From Alginatibacterium sediminis (GTDB taxonomy: Bacteria > Pseudomonadota > Gammaproteobacteria > Enterobacterales > Celerinatantimonadaceae): a stretch of DNA of 64,000 nucleotides. Positions 46,328-55,016 of the stretch are shown in pieces. The notes under the pieces were generated by a model, which worked only from the letters and a program-made list of their open reading frames with translations, was not told the DNA's origin and did not search any database. The stretch spans positions 372,001 through 436,000 of the forward strand of contig NZ_RAQO01000004.1 of NCBI RefSeq assembly GCF_003610775.1. Reading direction: 5' to 3'. Position numbers and translations under genes: made by a program. Position 1 is the stretch's first letter. Each line of letters opens with the position of its first letter.

Positions 46328-47014
46328 ATGAGTATTTTTACCCGACTAGCGGATGTTATTAACGCAAACCTTAGCAACCTATTAGATAAAGCAGAAGATC
46401 CGCAAAAAATGCTACGGCTAATCATTCAAGAAATGGAAGACACCTTAATAGAAGTTCGCTCGAGTACCGCCAAGGTGCTTGCAGATAAAAAACAATTGTT
46501 GCGTAAAATTGATTCGCTAAAGCAACGTCAAGATGAATGGCAATCTAAAGCAGAGTTAGCAATCGGACGTGGTCGAGAAGACTTAGCAAAAGCTGCATTG
46601 ATTGAGAAAAATCGTTTAGGGCACGACATCACCGTCCAACAACAAGAGCTTGGCTTAGTTGATGATGCTCTTGCACAATTGCAAGACGAAATTGAAAAAC
46701 TTGAAGCAAAACTAAGAGAATCACGAAATCGCCAAGATGCGATGTTAGCGCGCCAAAAAACGGCGCATAATCGTTATGCTGTTCGTCAACAACTTGATTC
46801 AACTCGATTGGCTAAAACGCGAGAAAAGTTTGAACAATTTCAAGCCAAGATTGACCATCTTGAAGCAAAAGCAGAATCTTTTGGACAAGTCAGCGCCCCA
46901 GAAGCGAATGACTTAGAGCGAGAGTTTGAACAATTACAAGCCGAATCTGAAATTGCCGATGAGTTAGAGCAATTAAAGACTAAGCTAAATCAACAATCTA
47001 ATGCAGGAGGCTAG
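46328..47014 (+). CDS. pspA: Phage shock protein A
   Basis: This 228-residue protein starts MSIFTRLADVINANLSNLLD and is coiled coil through most of its length, with the usual family opening DPQKMLRLIIQEMEDTL and the hinge ESRNRQDAMLARQKTA. PspA inhibits PspF when membranes are intact and oligomerises on damaged inner membrane to maintain the proton-motive force. Its N-terminal amphipathic helix is the membrane-binding part. The start follows TTGGAGTCAACAC. It is the first gene of the sigma-54-driven pspABC operon. Confidence 0.97.
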   Translation: MSIFTRLADVINANLSNLLDKAEDPQKMLRLIIQEMEDTLIEVRSSTAKVLADKKQLLRKIDSLKQRQDEWQSKAELAIGRGREDLAKAALIEKNRLGHDITVQQQELGLVDDALAQLQDEIEKLEAKLRESRNRQDAMLARQKTAHNRYAVRQQLDSTRLAKTREKFEQFQAKIDHLEAKAESFGQVSAPEANDLEREFEQLQAESEIADELEQLKTKLNQQSNAGG

Positions 47015-47020
47015 ATAACG

Positions 47021-47257
47021 ATGAGTGTCTTTGTAGCGCCATTTATTATGGCGCCAATTATAATCTTTTTGGTAATCGTAGTGCCTTTATGGTTAGTTTT
47101 ACATTACCGCAGTAAGCAAAAGCTGAATATCGGTTTAAGTGATAACGAGCGTCACACTTTGGAACAGCTGCGTGAACGAGCCCGTATGTTGCAAGAGCGA
47201 GTCGAGACACTAGAAAGTCTTTTGGATGAAGAAATGAAACAATCAAGGAGCCAATAA
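47021..47257 (+). CDS. pspB: Phage shock protein B
   Basis: This 78-residue inner-membrane protein has one N-terminal helix (IMAPIIIFLVIVVPLWLVLHY) and a C-terminal coiled coil (ERHTLEQLRERARMLQERVE). PspB and PspC together sense envelope stress and bind PspA, freeing PspF. The start follows AGGAGG by 10 bases. Its stop shares a base with the pspC start. Confidence 0.95.
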   Translation: MSVFVAPFIMAPIIIFLVIVVPLWLVLHYRSKQKLNIGLSDNERHTLEQLRERARMLQERVETLESLLDEEMKQSRSQ

Positions 47258-47634
47258 TGAACGATCATGGTTTATATCGAGACCCCGATAATGGCAAGTT
47301 GGCTGGCGTGTGTGCTGGTATTGCACAGCGTTTTAGAATTGAAACCTGGTTGGTCCGAATTATTGCATTTACCGTCGCGATCACCAATTTCGGACTTTTC
47401 GCAATAATTTATGGAGCAGGGTGGTTATTTCTCGAAAAAAAGCCCGGTACTGAATCAGAGCAATCTGCCATTAATCAGCTGAAGTCCAAAGTATGGCAGC
47501 GCGGTGATTCACCTAGCAGTATTATTGACGACATTGACAACCTTTTTAAGAATTTAGAGACACGATTACAAGATTTGGAAAAAACAGTGACCTCTCGCGA
47601 TTTCGACTTAAAGCGTAAGTTTAAAAATTTATAA
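47257..47634 (+). CDS. pspC: Phage shock protein C
   Basis: This 125-residue protein has the PspC domain (LYRDPDNGKLAGVCAGIAQR, a membrane segment around RIIAFTVAITNFGLFAIIYG) and a C-terminal leucine-rich helix (IDDIDNLFKNLETRLQDLEKT). It is an inner-membrane sensor partner of PspB. AAGGAG lies upstream of the start, and the TAATG overlap couples it to pspB. No pspD-like frame follows. Confidence 0.95.
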   Translation: MNDHGLYRDPDNGKLAGVCAGIAQRFRIETWLVRIIAFTVAITNFGLFAIIYGAGWLFLEKKPGTESEQSAINQLKSKVWQRGDSPSSIIDDIDNLFKNLETRLQDLEKTVTSRDFDLKRKFKNL

Positions 47635-47851
47635 AGTGGCGGATAATTCATCAAGCTGTAAATAATCTAGTCAAGTAAACACTGAGGCTGTAGTTTTAGT
47701 TATAATTAAACTAAGTTTATGGTAATTGTAACGATTAGATTAGATCCGGTTTTATCAATATAATGTTTAGCAGATGTTTGCATTTAGTTGATGGCTCCAA
47801 TTTGGCTAGTGAATAAAGGATTAAAATGCCCGCTACTTCAGGAACAGCTTT

Positions 47852-49315
47852 ATGCGTCTCGAGTTAGTCTGTGAACAAAATACGCAGTTGTTTTCAGCCG
47901 TGCTCGCGCTTTTGGTTAAACATCAAATTGAGTTGTCAGCCATGGAAAGTAGTTCGCCCGGGCGTCTATTTTTAAGCACCGAAGAAGTCGCTCTAGAAAC
48001 GCTGCAAGCTTTACTTAGCGAGTTAAGGCGTATAGCTGGTGTTTCTGATGCTCGAATTGTGCACGCACTACCTTCTGAAATAGAACAAAGAGAAGTTCAA
48101 ATCCTGTTGGATAGTGTTCCATATCCCGTCGTTCTTATTGATAAAAACGGAATGATACGCCAGCATAATCAGGCTTTTGAAGATGCAAGTAACGACGAGC
48201 TTCTTATCAGTAACGCAAACGATATTTCTAAGTACTTAAAGGGATTTTCACCGTCAAGATGGTTTGGTTCAGGTTTAGGTAAGCGTGAAATATCCGAAGT
48301 CCAGTTAAGTGGTCGCAGTTATATGGTTGAAGTGATCCCTTTGAGTGAAAGCGAAGAAAGCGCTGATCGTCTACCTGGCGCTATAATGCTGTTTAAATCT
48401 ACGTTTTGGCTCGAAGATAATTACGACCTTGAAGTTCTGCACTCCGAGCTAGAGCAAGGACATATCGTTTCTCAAAGCAGCAATATGAACCACATATTGC
48501 ATAAGCTTCATCAACTTGTTGAGGAGCCGAAGGCGACGCTACTTTTTGGTGAAGCCGGAGTGGGTAAACGATTTTTAGCTCAATTACTAAATCAGTTGTC
48601 AATTGCTCAAGAAGACAAATTGTTAATTGTGGATTGCCGTAATAGCAGCGAGACCTTTGTCGAACAGCTTGTTGACATCGTATCACAGCGTCCGTTTACT
48701 GTAGCCTTGCAGTATATTGAAGTACTCAGCATTGAACAGCTCAGAGAGGCATATCGCGTCTTTCATGACCCAATTCAAGGAATCGGTCAGCTACTTTATA
48801 TTTCTCATTTTAGCCCCGAGCAACTCAGTGCTCTTTGGGGTAGTGACGGCTATTACGATGTCGTTCAACAAAGTCTTGCGGTTGAGCCTTTGCGGAAGCG
48901 TCGAGAAGATATTGCCCCACTGGCACAACTTTGCCTCGATAAATATTACCTGAATCAAAATGCATCAATACCGGTATTAAGCAAAGAGGTAAAACGGTAT
49001 TTATCGTCGCAAACTTGGCCGGGAAATATTTCGCAATTGTTCCATGTTATCCAAGAAACTGCAGATACTTCGAGTAAAGCCCGATGGAGCGTGAAAGATA
49101 TTCGTTATCACCATGATGGTGCTGCTGATTCGGTGAGTTTGGAGAGCTTATTGCAGCAAAGCTACCACAGTGCAACGCAAGCGTTTGAGAAACTATTACT
49201 GGCTTATCATTACCCAAACTACCCTAGTTCTAGGCAACTGGCCAAAAGACTAGGCCTATCCCACACAGCAATTGCGAATAAATTGCGTGAACATAAAATC
49301 CGCGGAAAAGATTAG
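47852..49315 (+). CDS. TyrR-like regulator with degenerate AAA+ domain
   Basis: This 487-residue protein has the TyrR layout: an N-terminal ACT domain (MRLELVCEQNTQLFSAVLAL), a PAS domain (PYPVVLIDKNGMIRQHNQAF), a sigma-54-type AAA+ region, and a C-terminal Fis-like helix-turn-helix (SRQLAKRLGLSHTAIANKLR). Walker A is present (GEAGVGKR). The GAFTGA loop and its flanks are missing, and the Walker B region reads TVALQYIEVLS without the Asp-Glu pair. ATP hydrolysis is therefore doubtful. TyrR itself lacks GAFTGA and acts with sigma-70, but it keeps Walker B. No aromatic amino acid genes are adjacent; leuB follows on the same strand. Confidence 0.85.
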   Translation: MRLELVCEQNTQLFSAVLALLVKHQIELSAMESSSPGRLFLSTEEVALETLQALLSELRRIAGVSDARIVHALPSEIEQREVQILLDSVPYPVVLIDKNGMIRQHNQAFEDASNDELLISNANDISKYLKGFSPSRWFGSGLGKREISEVQLSGRSYMVEVIPLSESEESADRLPGAIMLFKSTFWLEDNYDLEVLHSELEQGHIVSQSSNMNHILHKLHQLVEEPKATLLFGEAGVGKRFLAQLLNQLSIAQEDKLLIVDCRNSSETFVEQLVDIVSQRPFTVALQYIEVLSIEQLREAYRVFHDPIQGIGQLLYISHFSPEQLSALWGSDGYYDVVQQSLAVEPLRKRREDIAPLAQLCLDKYYLNQNASIPVLSKEVKRYLSSQTWPGNISQLFHVIQETADTSSKARWSVKDIRYHHDGAADSVSLESLLQQSYHSATQAFEKLLLAYHYPNYPSSRQLAKRLGLSHTAIANKLREHKIRGKD

Positions 49316-49438
49316 CCAATTTATCGTTAACTTTTGGTGATTACTGTCGTTTAAAACAAAGCGCTAGCAATATTGCATAGATTTTCTTATAGTGGTTTCC
49401 AGCTAAATTATGGATATTTAAAAGGTTGGAGAAACGAT

Positions 49439-50548
49439 ATGCAAAGCTACAAAATCGCCTTGTTAGCCGGTGATGGTATTGGCCCAGAAGTTATGAAGCA
49501 GGCGGTTAAAGTGCTCAAAGCAGTTGAAGCACGAAATCCTGATGTTAATTTTGAATTAAATCCTGCACTTTTCGGTGCTGTTGCTTACTTTGAAACCGGT
49601 AAGTCTTTCCCACAAGAAACCAAGGATATCTGCGATCAAGCGGACGCCATTCTTAAAGGCACTATCGGTTTAAATCACGAAGACTCTCAAAAAATCCCGG
49701 TTGATGAGCAACCTGAACGCGGCGCATTACTTCCGCTTCGTCGTCGCTATAATACTTACGCCAATTTCCGTCCTGTCTATTTACCTAAAGAGCTTTCGCA
49801 TTTCTCGCCATTAAAAGCTGAAATCATTGGCGATGGCATTGATATTATGATCATCCGCGAATTGGTCGGTGGCTTATATTTTGGTCACAAAGAAACGGGT
49901 GTTGATGAGCAAGGACGGCGTTTTGTACGCGAAGTACTTGAATACGATGAAGATCAAATTAGAAATATTCTAAAAGTTGGTTTTGAAACGGCTCAAAAGC
50001 GTAAGAAAGTTCTGCATAACATTCATAAATCCAACGTACTTAAGTCATCAGTGCTATGGAACACCATCGTCGATGAGCTAGCACCAAGTTATCCGGATGT
50101 TGAGGTGAAACACATTTTAGTTGACGCTGCTGCAACCCTATTATGTCTGAATCCTGGTCAGTTCGATGTGATGGTGATGGAGAACATGTTTGGCGACATC
50201 CTTAGTGATCAAGGCGGCGGGATACTCGGCTCACTAGGCCTAATGCCATCTGCGTGTGTAGGACCAGAAAAATCTTACTATGAGCCTTCCCATGGTAGCG
50301 CTCCAGATATCGCAGGAAAAAATATTGCCAACCCTTATTCTATGATTGGTTCAGTCGCCCTAATGCTCGAGATGAGTTTTGGTATGGAAAGTGAGTCCAA
50401 GCATTTGTGGAACGCAATGAAGTCGGTATTTGCACAAGGCTACGGCACGCCAGATTTAGCTAAAGGTGATGACGCTAAATTAATCGATACTGATAAGTTT
50501 GGTGATCTAGTGGTAGCAGAGCTTAATAAAGCCCCGCGTCCGCAGTAA
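49439..50548 (+). CDS. leuB: 3-isopropylmalate dehydrogenase
   Basis: The ATG at 49439 (MQSYKIALLAGDGIGPEV) behind GGAGAAACG gives 369 residues. Family marks are GALLPLRRRYNTYANFRPV (substrate arginines), ELVGGLYFG, and DIMVMENMFGD-like NPGQFDVMVMENMFGDILSD with the metal-binding Asp residues, then SYYEPSHGSAPDIAGKNIAN. It oxidatively decarboxylates 3-isopropylmalate in leucine synthesis and, where present, 3-methylmalate from citramalate. It is separated from leuC, leuD and the synthase gene and lies on the other strand, unlike the usual leuABCD operon. Confidence 0.95.
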   Translation: MQSYKIALLAGDGIGPEVMKQAVKVLKAVEARNPDVNFELNPALFGAVAYFETGKSFPQETKDICDQADAILKGTIGLNHEDSQKIPVDEQPERGALLPLRRRYNTYANFRPVYLPKELSHFSPLKAEIIGDGIDIMIIRELVGGLYFGHKETGVDEQGRRFVREVLEYDEDQIRNILKVGFETAQKRKKVLHNIHKSNVLKSSVLWNTIVDELAPSYPDVEVKHILVDAAATLLCLNPGQFDVMVMENMFGDILSDQGGGILGSLGLMPSACVGPEKSYYEPSHGSAPDIAGKNIANPYSMIGSVALMLEMSFGMESESKHLWNAMKSVFAQGYGTPDLAKGDDAKLIDTDKFGDLVVAELNKAPRPQ

Positions 50549-50567
50549 CAACGATTGATTGAAAAAT

Positions 50568-50589
50568 AAGGCGCGTTTCGCGCCTTTTT
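50568..50589 (+). terminator. Rho-independent terminator of leuB
   Basis: AAGGCGCG (50568-50575) pairs with CGCGCCTT (50579-50586) around TTT, followed by three more T residues. It starts 19 bases after the leuB stop. Confidence 0.85.
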
Positions 50590-50620
50590 CATTGGCTTTG
50601 CATGAGGTAAGGGGTCGCAA

Positions 50621-51796
50621 GTGTCAGATAAGATTGCAAGTAAAATAGTAAGTGCTGGACGCTCCAAAAAGTGGGTGAATGGCGTGGTCAATCCAAGCGT
50701 TCAACGCGCTAGTACCGTGGTATTTGAAAATGTCGCAGAGTTAAAAAAATCCGCGGCTAAACGACATGATAAAACACTATTCTATGGACGCCGCGGCACT
50801 CAAACTAGCTTTTCGTTTCAAGAAGCAATGAGTGAGATTGATGGCGGAGCGGGTTGTGCTATTTACCCCTGTGGTACGGCTGCTATAGCTGGTGCTTTGC
50901 TGTCGTTCCTAAAATCAGGTGACCATCTTTTAATGGTGGATAACGTTTATGAACCCACCAGAGATTTGTGCGACAATTTACTCGCCAACTTCGGCATAAA
51001 AACGACCTATTATGATCCGATGTTGGGCGGTGACATCGAGCCCCTTGTCCAAGATAATACCAAAGTTATTTTTACTGAATCACCAGGCTCTTTGAGCATG
51101 GAGGTCCAAGACATTCCCGCTATTTCTAAGGTCTGTAAACGTCATGACATCGTTCTGATGTTAGATAACACCTACGCCTCGATTCTAAACTTCGATGCGT
51201 TTGAACACGGGGTTGATATCTCAATTCAGTCTGCCACGAAGTACATTGTGGGCCATTCTGATGTCATGTTAGGTACAGCGTCCTCAAATGAAAAGCATTG
51301 GCCACAATTACGTGAAAATAGCTACCTTCTAGGGCAGTGTGCATCGCCTGACGACATTTATCTGGCTTTAAGAGGCTTACGTACCGTTGGGGTGCGCATG
51401 GCTCAACAAGCAATTAATGCGAGATTAATAGCAAACTGGTTAGATAAACAAGCCATCGTAGATCATATCCGTCATCCGCAATTTGATAGCTGTCCAGGGC
51501 ATGAGATTTTTAAGCGCGACCACAAAGATGCCAATGGTTTATTTTCATTTGTAATCAAAGAAGGGTCTGCCAAGAAGCTAGCGGCGTTCATTGATCACAT
51601 GACACATTTTAAAATTGGTTATTCTTGGGGTGGCTACGAAAGCTTGATCATAGGTGTAGAAAACTTACAGAGTCTACGTACCGTAACTAGCTGGCCCGCT
51701 GGGCACATACTGATTCGCTTGCATATCGGTTTGGAAGATCCACAAGATCTAATTGACGATCTCGAGCTGGGCTTGCAGCGTTTTATTGAAGGGTGA
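50621..51796 (+). CDS. metC: Cystathionine beta-lyase
   Basis: This 391-residue protein begins at a GTG (MSDKIASKIVSAGRS) behind AAGGGGTCGCAA. The PLP lysine is Lys207 in IQSATKYIVGHSD; E. coli MetC has it at 210. TLFYGRRGTQTSFSFQEAM and YPCGTAAIAGALLSFLKSGD match the MetC subgroup of the Cys/Met-metabolism PLP family. It should convert cystathionine to homocysteine, ammonia and pyruvate. Other gamma-family lyases are less likely given the SATKYIVGHSDVMLG spacing. Confidence 0.93.
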   Translation: MSDKIASKIVSAGRSKKWVNGVVNPSVQRASTVVFENVAELKKSAAKRHDKTLFYGRRGTQTSFSFQEAMSEIDGGAGCAIYPCGTAAIAGALLSFLKSGDHLLMVDNVYEPTRDLCDNLLANFGIKTTYYDPMLGGDIEPLVQDNTKVIFTESPGSLSMEVQDIPAISKVCKRHDIVLMLDNTYASILNFDAFEHGVDISIQSATKYIVGHSDVMLGTASSNEKHWPQLRENSYLLGQCASPDDIYLALRGLRTVGVRMAQQAINARLIANWLDKQAIVDHIRHPQFDSCPGHEIFKRDHKDANGLFSFVIKEGSAKKLAAFIDHMTHFKIGYSWGGYESLIIGVENLQSLRTVTSWPAGHILIRLHIGLEDPQDLIDDLELGLQRFIEG

Positions 51797-51904
51797 TACG
51801 GTTAAAGTGACTAGTTTAGCAAGATAGAAATATAGCCAGTTTGAGGCTGGCTATAAATTTCAGCAAATACTCAAGTCCACGTCAAAGTACGATCACATGA
51901 TGCT

Positions 51905-52576
51905 TTATAGAAAATCGCATATCTCGTTCAAGGCCTTCTTTTTTAATGCATGCTCAGGAACCGTGGCGGCTTCATGCGGATAACCGGCGACTATTAACAT
52001 ATATGGGCGTTCGTTATCGTTGTCTCTACCACAAACCTTACTTAAGAAAGACATCGGCTTTGGCGTGTGGGTTAGGGTAGCGAGACCGGAGTTATGTAAA
52101 GCTTGGATTAAGAAACCGGTCGCGATACCAACAGATTCATGGACATAGTAGTTTTGCTTCGCTTCTTCGCTGTCCTCACTTCGTTTTTTGGTAAAAATTG
52201 CAATTAACCAAGGCGCCTTATCAAGGTAGGGTTTATTTGCATCCGTACCCAATGGCTTCAAATTCTCCAACCATTCTTCGCCGCCTCGACCTGCATAAAA
52301 AGCTTGCTCTATCGCTTCAGCTTGCTCGCGTATTTGGGATTTAATCTTAGGACTACTTATCGCCACAAAATGCCAAGGCTGATGATTAGCTCCGTTAGGG
52401 GCGCTACCTGCTGCCAGTATGCATTGCTCAATTATTTCTTTCGGTACGGCTCTGTCGCTAAAGTTACGAATAGAATGCCGACGTTTCAGGTTGAGGTAAT
52501 TGCGTGTCGCTCGCTCCAGCATTTCGCTTTGAGGATACTCAATAAAATCACTTAAAGGCAATTGTTGCTCGCTCAT
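51905..52576 (-). CDS. Nitroreductase-fold flavoprotein of the iodotyrosine deiodinase type
   Basis: This 223-residue FMN protein has RRHSIRNFSDRAVPKEII near the N-terminus, SAPNGANHQPWHF (phosphate and flavin contacts), and a C-terminal GYPHEAATVPEHALKKKALN. It matches iodotyrosine deiodinase (IYD) more than classical nitroreductases: GTDANKPYLDKAPWLIAIF parallels the human enzyme's segment, and the substrate-clamping residues correspond to Glu90, Tyr94 (Glu-x3-Tyr) and Lys115. IYDs remove halogen from halotyrosines using reduced FMN. No membrane anchor is present. It is transcribed towards metC, and no halide or tyrosine genes adjoin. Confidence 0.85.
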   Translation of the reverse strand: MSEQQLPLSDFIEYPQSEMLERATRNYLNLKRRHSIRNFSDRAVPKEIIEQCILAAGSAPNGANHQPWHFVAISSPKIKSQIREQAEAIEQAFYAGRGGEEWLENLKPLGTDANKPYLDKAPWLIAIFTKKRSEDSEEAKQNYYVHESVGIATGFLIQALHNSGLATLTHTPKPMSFLSKVCGRDNDNERPYMLIVAGYPHEAATVPEHALKKKALNEICDFL

Positions 52577-52705
52577 TCATATGTCCTTGAGTTTATGCAT
52601 TTTTATTAATGGACTTTGTTTTATATAGTCACTGCACGACAATTTATTGCTTTTTTCAAGCGTTTAGGCAAGTTAATGCTAGTTTCGCATTGGGTAAGTG
52701 CTAAC

Positions 52706-52734
52706 AAAAAGAATGAGCCGGGCTCATTCTTTTT
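52706..52734 (-). terminator. Rho-independent terminator after the citramalate synthase gene
   Basis: AAAAAGAATGAGC (52706-52718) pairs perfectly with GCTCATTCTTTTT (52722-52734) around CGG. Its A and T arms make it effective on both strands. It lies 13 bases after the synthase stop. Confidence 0.88.
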
Positions 52735-52747
52735 AGGTTTATAGTGT

Positions 52748-54280
52748 TTAGGCGTTGGGAGATATTTGAACATTAAGCATACGCATGGTTGCATTAATGG
52801 CAGCAAACACTTGGTTAGAGCTCACCCCACGACTGCGAAACGGTGCCTGATCATCCAATTGCCAGGTAATAAAACATTCGGTTAAAGCACTGGTTTGTCC
52901 CCCCGGAGGGATCCTAACTTCGTAATCAGATAATTTCGGTAGTTCAATATCGCGTTCTAACAAAGGACGTCTAATCGCGTGCATAAAGGCGTCAAAGCCA
53001 CCATTACCATAACCCGAGGACTTCAATACATCGTCACCAATACGCAGACGCAAATTAGCTGAAGATTCCAAATCGAGACCACTGGTAATTGAACAATTCA
53101 ACAACTCAATATGCGAGTGTTCTTTACTTTCTAACAAGTCAGCGATGATAAATGGCAGGTCTTCAGGGGTGATGTTTTGTTTCATATCCCCAAGCTTAAC
53201 GACGTGTTTTAACAAACGTTTTTGATGTTCTTCGCTCAGTTCAATATCTAGTGCTTCAAGATTTTTTAGAACGGAGGCTTTGCCAGACATCTTACCCAGC
53301 GCGTAGCTACGTTTCCTGTCAAAGCGCTCAGGGCTTAACACCGTGTGGTACAAGCCACCTTTTTGGTCACCATCGGCATGGATACCGGCTGTTTGAGTAA
53401 ACACGTCGGCACCAACAATGGGTGTATTTGCGCTGATACGTTTACCCGAAAAGTTTTCAACTAACTTTGACACATTGTGAATTTCGCTTTCGTCGATATT
53501 GAGCTGACAGTTAAGCTTGTCTTTGAGCACAACTGACACTTCGGCTAAAGAGGCATTTCCGGCACGCTCACCAAGGCAATTTATGGTGCAATGCAAGTTG
53601 GTGATACCAGCTTGAACAGCTGATATGCTGTTGGCAGTCGCAAGGCCGTAGTCATTGTGAGGATGAAAATCAAAACAAAGCTCAGGAAAACGAGACATCA
53701 TATCACTAAGGCTTGCGTGAACTTCCCATGGCGCCATCACCCCCAGGGTATCAGGCAGCATAAAGTGATCTATATTTAGGCTACGCATGGCTTCTAGTAA
53801 CTCGTAAACGTACTCTGGACTGTCTTGGTATCCGTTAGACCAATCTTCTAGGTATACGTTGACGCTTAGGCCTTGTTGATGCGCATAGTAAATGGTTTCG
53901 CGAATGTCGTTTAAGTGTTCAGCTAAGGTTTTACCAAGTTGCTGTTTACAATGCTTAGCACTACCTTTGGTAAGCAGGTTAATCACTTTAGCACCGGATT
54001 CAACAATCCAGTCTACGCTTCGGTGTTGGTCGACAAAGCCCAGGATTTCGATGGCGTGCAAATGGCCTTCGCGTTTAGCCCAGCTGCAAAGTTGCTGCAC
54101 TGCTATTTGTTCACCTTTAGAGATACGCGCAGATGCAACCTCAATTCGGTCAACCCGCAAAGATTGTAGTAGGGCTTTGCCTAAGCTTACTTTTTCTAAA
54201 GGTGAGAAACTAACTCCATGGGTTTGCTCTCCATCTCGTAGAGTAGTGTCCATGATTTGAATACGTGGCGCTGTACTCAT
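52748..54280 (-). CDS. cimA: (R)-citramalate synthase, Leptospira type (LeuA-like family)
   Basis: This 510-residue DRE-TIM metallolyase has TTLRDGEQT at 12-20, a C-terminal LeuA-type regulatory domain (from about residue 385; DYEVRIPPGGQTSALTE near the end) and HADGDQKGG in the linker region. It is not like canonical LeuA. From memory it resembles Leptospira interrogans citramalate synthase almost throughout, including YLEDWSNG and KRISANTPIVGADVFTQTAG. Residues Leu80, Leu103 and Tyr143 fall where that enzyme's pyruvate-specific pocket has Leu81, Leu104 and Tyr144 (constant offset of one). It would join acetyl-CoA and pyruvate for isoleucine synthesis. Some annotation systems would call it 2-isopropylmalate synthase. 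It lies downstream of leuC-leuD, separated by a hairpin. Confidence 0.85.
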   Translation of the reverse strand: MSTAPRIQIMDTTLRDGEQTHGVSFSPLEKVSLGKALLQSLRVDRIEVASARISKGEQIAVQQLCSWAKREGHLHAIEILGFVDQHRSVDWIVESGAKVINLLTKGSAKHCKQQLGKTLAEHLNDIRETIYYAHQQGLSVNVYLEDWSNGYQDSPEYVYELLEAMRSLNIDHFMLPDTLGVMAPWEVHASLSDMMSRFPELCFDFHPHNDYGLATANSISAVQAGITNLHCTINCLGERAGNASLAEVSVVLKDKLNCQLNIDESEIHNVSKLVENFSGKRISANTPIVGADVFTQTAGIHADGDQKGGLYHTVLSPERFDRKRSYALGKMSGKASVLKNLEALDIELSEEHQKRLLKHVVKLGDMKQNITPEDLPFIIADLLESKEHSHIELLNCSITSGLDLESSANLRLRIGDDVLKSSGYGNGGFDAFMHAIRRPLLERDIELPKLSDYEVRIPPGGQTSALTECFITWQLDDQAPFRSRGVSSNQVFAAINATMRMLNVQISPNA

Positions 54281-54342
54281 TTGTAAATCCTTGTTGGTTC
54301 GCAGATTAAAGCAGATTGTGTTTATAAGGGCCTAGGGACATA

Positions 54343-54365
54343 AAAGCACCGACATGCGGTGCTTT
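54343..54365 (-). terminator. Stem-loop between leuD and the citramalate synthase gene
   Basis: AAAGCACCG (54343-54351) pairs with CGGTGCTTT (54357-54365) around five bases. On the minus strand it is followed by TATGT, so the T-run is short. It may reduce read-through from leuCD into the synthase gene. Confidence 0.6.
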
Positions 54366-54385
54366 GCTTGTACCTACTATTTTAC

Positions 54386-55003
54386 TTACGCACTAGGCCA
54401 CAGCCAAGGTAGCTGCTTCTTGTTTTGCGTTTCAAAATCTGTGATTTTTTGCTCATGAGTCAAGGTCCACGCTATATCATCTAGACCCTGTAAAAGGGTT
54501 TCTTTACGAAAAGCATCAACTTCAAAATCAATGGATAAGCCAGCAGGGGTGGTAATCTTTTGAGATTCTAGATCGATAGTGATTTCAATACCTGGACTAG
54601 CTTCAACTTCGTCCATGAGCGCTTTTAGCGTTGGCGCATCTACACGGATAGGAAGCATGCCGTTTTTAAAACAGTTGCTAAAAAAGATATCGGCATAGCT
54701 GGTAGAAATAATGGTGTTGAAACCATAATCAGCGATAGACCATGGAGCGTGTTCGCGTGAGCTACCACAACCAAAATTGTCACCAGCGATTAAAATTTTT
54801 GCACCCTTAAATTCAGGACGATTTAATTCAAAATCTGGATTATCGCTACCATCTTCTAAAAAACGCCAATCATGGAAAAGATGAGCGCCGAAACCGGTAC
54901 GTTCAACTTTCTTCAAAAATTGTTTTGGGATAATTTGATCGGTATCGACATTGGCGCGGTTCATTACTGCGGCGATGGAACTGTGTTTTGTATAAGCTTG
55001 CAT
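54386..55003 (-). CDS. leuD: 3-isopropylmalate dehydratase small subunit
   Basis: This 205-residue protein has the aconitase-swivel pattern: AAVMNRANVDTDQIIPKQFLK near the N-terminus, GDNFGCGSSREHAPWSIADYG, and IISTSYADIFFSNCFKNGMLP. It combines with LeuC to isomerise 2-isopropylmalate and, in the citramalate route, citramalate to 3-methylmalate. It starts 13 bases after leuC on the same transcript. Confidence 0.96.
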   Translation of the reverse strand: MQAYTKHSSIAAVMNRANVDTDQIIPKQFLKKVERTGFGAHLFHDWRFLEDGSDNPDFELNRPEFKGAKILIAGDNFGCGSSREHAPWSIADYGFNTIISTSYADIFFSNCFKNGMLPIRVDAPTLKALMDEVEASPGIEITIDLESQKITTPAGLSIDFEVDAFRKETLLQGLDDIAWTLTHEQKITDFETQNKKQLPWLWPSA

Positions 55004-55016
55004 GAAAATTTCCCTA

